A DNA stretch of 64,000 nt from Trogon surrucura (Eukaryota; Chordata; Aves; Trogoniformes; Trogonidae), in contig CM036621.1 of assembly GCA_020746105.1 (NCBI GenBank), positions 51,246,264 to 51,310,263 on the forward strand, read 5' to 3'. The notes under the pieces are model-generated. The model had not been told where the DNA came from, did not search any database, and was given only the letters and a program-made list of their open reading frames with translations. A program made the position numbers and the translations under genes. Each line of letters starts with the position of its first letter. Positions within the stretch are counted from its first letter, which is position 1. Below are positions 63,301 through 64,000 of the stretch, piece by piece.

Positions 63301-63659
63301 AAGGGCTTATCCTGTTCCTCGTTTCAAGGCCTTTCTGCTCAGCACTTCATATCTGAACAAAAACAGTCTGTGGGGCTCTGATTTTCAACAGTGTGCCCCA
63401 GAGCTGCCCCTCTGTGTAAAACGTAGAGACCCACAATACGACAAATCTACCAAGGATGGGAGACACCTACAGCAGCAGGAGAGGTTTAATATGGGAAACA
63501 CATACGGGTGGTCCGTCGTACTGAAGAGGAAAGAGAAGCTGTGAGGGAGAGAGAATTCTCCTCTCTGTCTCGGTCTCCTGATACACCTCTTCGGGGAGGA
63601 AGGATAGAGGAAGGTCTCGGTAGAGAGGAACGCTTTTCGGGACTCTTGCTTACTCCATC
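45139..63659 (-). CDS. MAP2: MAP2, six C-terminal coding exons (spliced join; 5' part lies outside the window)
   Basis: Joined segments (minus strand): 63659-63506, 61938-61595, 48163-48071 (cassette), 46525-46444, 46133-46021, 45354-45139. They form one frame of 333 codons plus stop when the cassette is kept. The product matches the C-terminal third of vertebrate MAP2: a Ser/Arg linker, a Thr-Pro-Gly-rich segment with RTPPKSP, four microtubule-binding repeats with KIGS/RCGS/KCGS/KVGS motifs, and the tail ending ALAKQGL. MAP2 binds and stabilises microtubules in neuronal cell bodies and dendrites. MARK kinases phosphorylate the KxGS serines, and proline-directed kinases such as GSK3 act on the Thr-Pro region. 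MAP2 rather than tau or MAP4 is shown by [31 protein letters not shown] and the repeat sequences. Confidence 0.97.
45355..46020 (-). other. MAP2 last intron
   Basis: A/T-rich; nothing recognised. Confidence 0.85.
46021..46133 (-). CDS. MAP2: MAP2 exon: microtubule-binding repeat 4
   Basis: 113 bases: [20 protein letters not shown], then [17 protein letters not shown]. Acceptor TGTGTAG, donor GTAAGC. The KVGS motif and closing PGGG are present. Confidence 0.97.
46134..46443 (-). other. MAP2 intron between repeat 3 and repeat 4 exons
   Basis: 310 bases; nothing recognised. Confidence 0.85.
46444..46525 (-). CDS. MAP2: MAP2 exon: microtubule-binding repeat 3
   Basis: 82 bases: [20 protein letters not shown] then KNIHHKPG, the last Gly codon being split. 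Acceptor TTCAACAG, donor GTATAA. The KCGS phosphorylation motif is intact. Confidence 0.97.
46526..48070 (-). other. MAP2 intron downstream of the 4-repeat cassette
   Basis: A G/C-richer patch at about 47,030-47,350 keeps a 178-codon + strand frame open by composition. No exon is recognised. The intron may hold splicing control elements for the cassette, but none was identified by eye. Confidence 0.8.
48071..48163 (-). CDS. MAP2: MAP2 cassette exon: microtubule-binding repeat 2 (4-repeat isoform)
   Basis: Exactly 93 bases (31 codons): [20 protein letters not shown] then [11 protein letters not shown]. Both ends are phase 0, so skipping joins GGQ to VQIVTKK and gives the 3-repeat isoform. The acceptor tract before TTTTAG is interrupted by purines, fitting regulated splicing; the donor GTAAGT is strong. 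In mammals this exon is included later in development. Confidence 0.95.
52751..52976 (-). mobile_element. CR1 LINE 3' fragment
   Basis: On the minus strand the element ends ATTCTATGATTCTATGATC near 52,751. The upstream part has CACTGGCACAGGTTGCCTGG and AATTCAATGCATTCTATGAT. Short, 5'-truncated copy in the large MAP2 intron, same strand as MAP2. Confidence 0.93.
56965..57316 (+). mobile_element. CR1 LINE 3' fragment
   Basis: + strand CR1 3' end: ATATAAATATCTGAGGGCTG, GGAACAGGCTGCCCAGAGAG, GAGGTCCCTTCCAACATCT, then ATTCTATGATGATTCTATGA. It lies in the large MAP2 intron, antisense to the gene. Well preserved, so likely fairly young. Confidence 0.95.
60284..60857 (+). mobile_element. CR1 LINE 3' fragment (longest copy in the window)
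   Basis: + strand copy of about 570 bases: GGGAGGTGATTCTCCCCCTC at the start, GTTCAGCCTGGAGAAGAGAA, TTAGATATTAGGAAGAAATT, then GGTCCCTTCCAATCC and ATTCTATGATT. Includes the degenerate end of ORF2 and the 3' UTR. In the large MAP2 intron, antisense to the gene. Confidence 0.95.
61595..61938 (-). CDS. MAP2: MAP2 exon: Thr/Pro-rich region and microtubule-binding repeat 1
   Basis: 344 bases (114 codons plus two bases completing Arg). It begins [20 protein letters not shown], passes through repeated TPGTP motifs and [20 protein letters not shown], and ends in repeat 1 ([19 protein letters not shown]). Acceptor GCATGTAG, donor GTAAGG. In mammals RTPPKSP binds Fyn SH3 and PP2A, and the [10 protein letters not shown] threonines are GSK3 targets. 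All these residues are present here. Confidence 0.97.
61939..63505 (-). other. MAP2 intron upstream of the Pro-rich exon
   Basis: Nothing recognised. Confidence 0.85.
63506..63659 (-). CDS. MAP2: MAP2 exon upstream of the Pro-rich region
   Basis: 154 bases encoding [40 protein letters not shown] and [11 protein letters not shown] plus one base. Acceptor GCTATTAG, donor GTATGT. Homologous to the mammalian Ser/Arg-rich MAP2 segment preceding RSEPIR. Confidence 0.93.
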
Positions 63660-64000
63660 CTAATAGCAAAGTAAAGAAGGAAGGATTAGATTTCAAAACT
63701 CACTCTCAGCCTATATGCAGAGGGGCAGACCTCATCCTATGGGCCCAGTTTACTACTGACACAGGAACCTGTGGGGATCCAGCCACCTCCCATGCTCTGC
63801 TTAGCTCCCTGGTGCTTCTACGCTGCATCAAAATACCCAGTAGTTGCCTTCCGAGCTACTTAAGACACTCTTGGATCTAAATATGGATGGATTCCGCATT
63901 TGGTTTTTAATAAAGAACATTTTTTTTTTTAGTGCAAGTTGAAAGTAAAAGAATTCTCTGGAGCTCAGGTGTGAAAATCTTATGTGAATTTACCTGCAAA
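63660..64000 (-). other. MAP2 intronic sequence at the window edge
   Basis: No exon matching the expected upstream MAP2 sequence. A donor-like CAG|GTAAAT on the minus strand at about 63,995 cannot be tied to a known MAP2 exon. Confidence 0.7.

Noticed and set aside
63985-64000. Possible MAP2 splice donor (CAG|GTAAAT on the minus strand) at the right edge
   Set aside because: The few bases visible do not match the residues expected before DGVSKSPEK, and the exon body would lie outside the window.

Overview
This is vertebrate nuclear DNA, almost certainly from a bird and plausibly a galliform such as chicken. Compact multi-exon genes with GT-AG introns carry conserved vertebrate neuronal proteins. 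The only recognisable interspersed repeats are CR1 LINE fragments, most with the bird-type 3' end (ATTCTATGAT-like). There are no bacterial operons, CRISPR arrays, tRNA genes or rRNA genes that I can see. Species and chromosome are inferences.

The window holds two neighbouring genes on the minus strand, in the order known from mammals. The right part (45.1-63.7 kb) is the 3' half of MAP2: six coding exons covering the end of the linker, the Thr/Pro-rich region, four microtubule-binding repeats and the C-terminal tail. The 31-residue second-repeat exon is the cassette that separates 3-repeat from 4-repeat isoforms. A long 3' UTR probably runs to a good polyadenylation signal at 40,848-40,853. 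It contains a (TG)n tract, a short perfect hairpin and an antisense CR1 insertion.

A spacer of about 6.4 kb follows. It contains an unexplained CpG island (about 39.8-40.5 kb) with a 39-bp tandem duplication, beside a small TATA-like + strand ORF. The UNC80 promoter CpG island lies at about 34.1-34.5 kb. UNC80 then occupies 33.9 kb down to the left edge, with its first 15 coding exons (about 870 codons). All 15 were located by splice sites and continuous reading frame; the gene continues beyond position 1. UNC80 scaffolds the NALCN sodium-leak channel and MAP2 stabilises dendritic microtubules. Both act in neurons, but nothing here shows functional coupling beyond adjacency.

The rest is intronic or intergenic DNA with CR1 fragments, microsatellites and a few short perfect inverted repeats. 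I found no convincing new multi-gene system. The best leads are the orphan CpG island and neighbouring ORFs at 39.8-40.85 kb, the overlapping uORFs before UNC80, and the structured elements in the MAP2 3' UTR.
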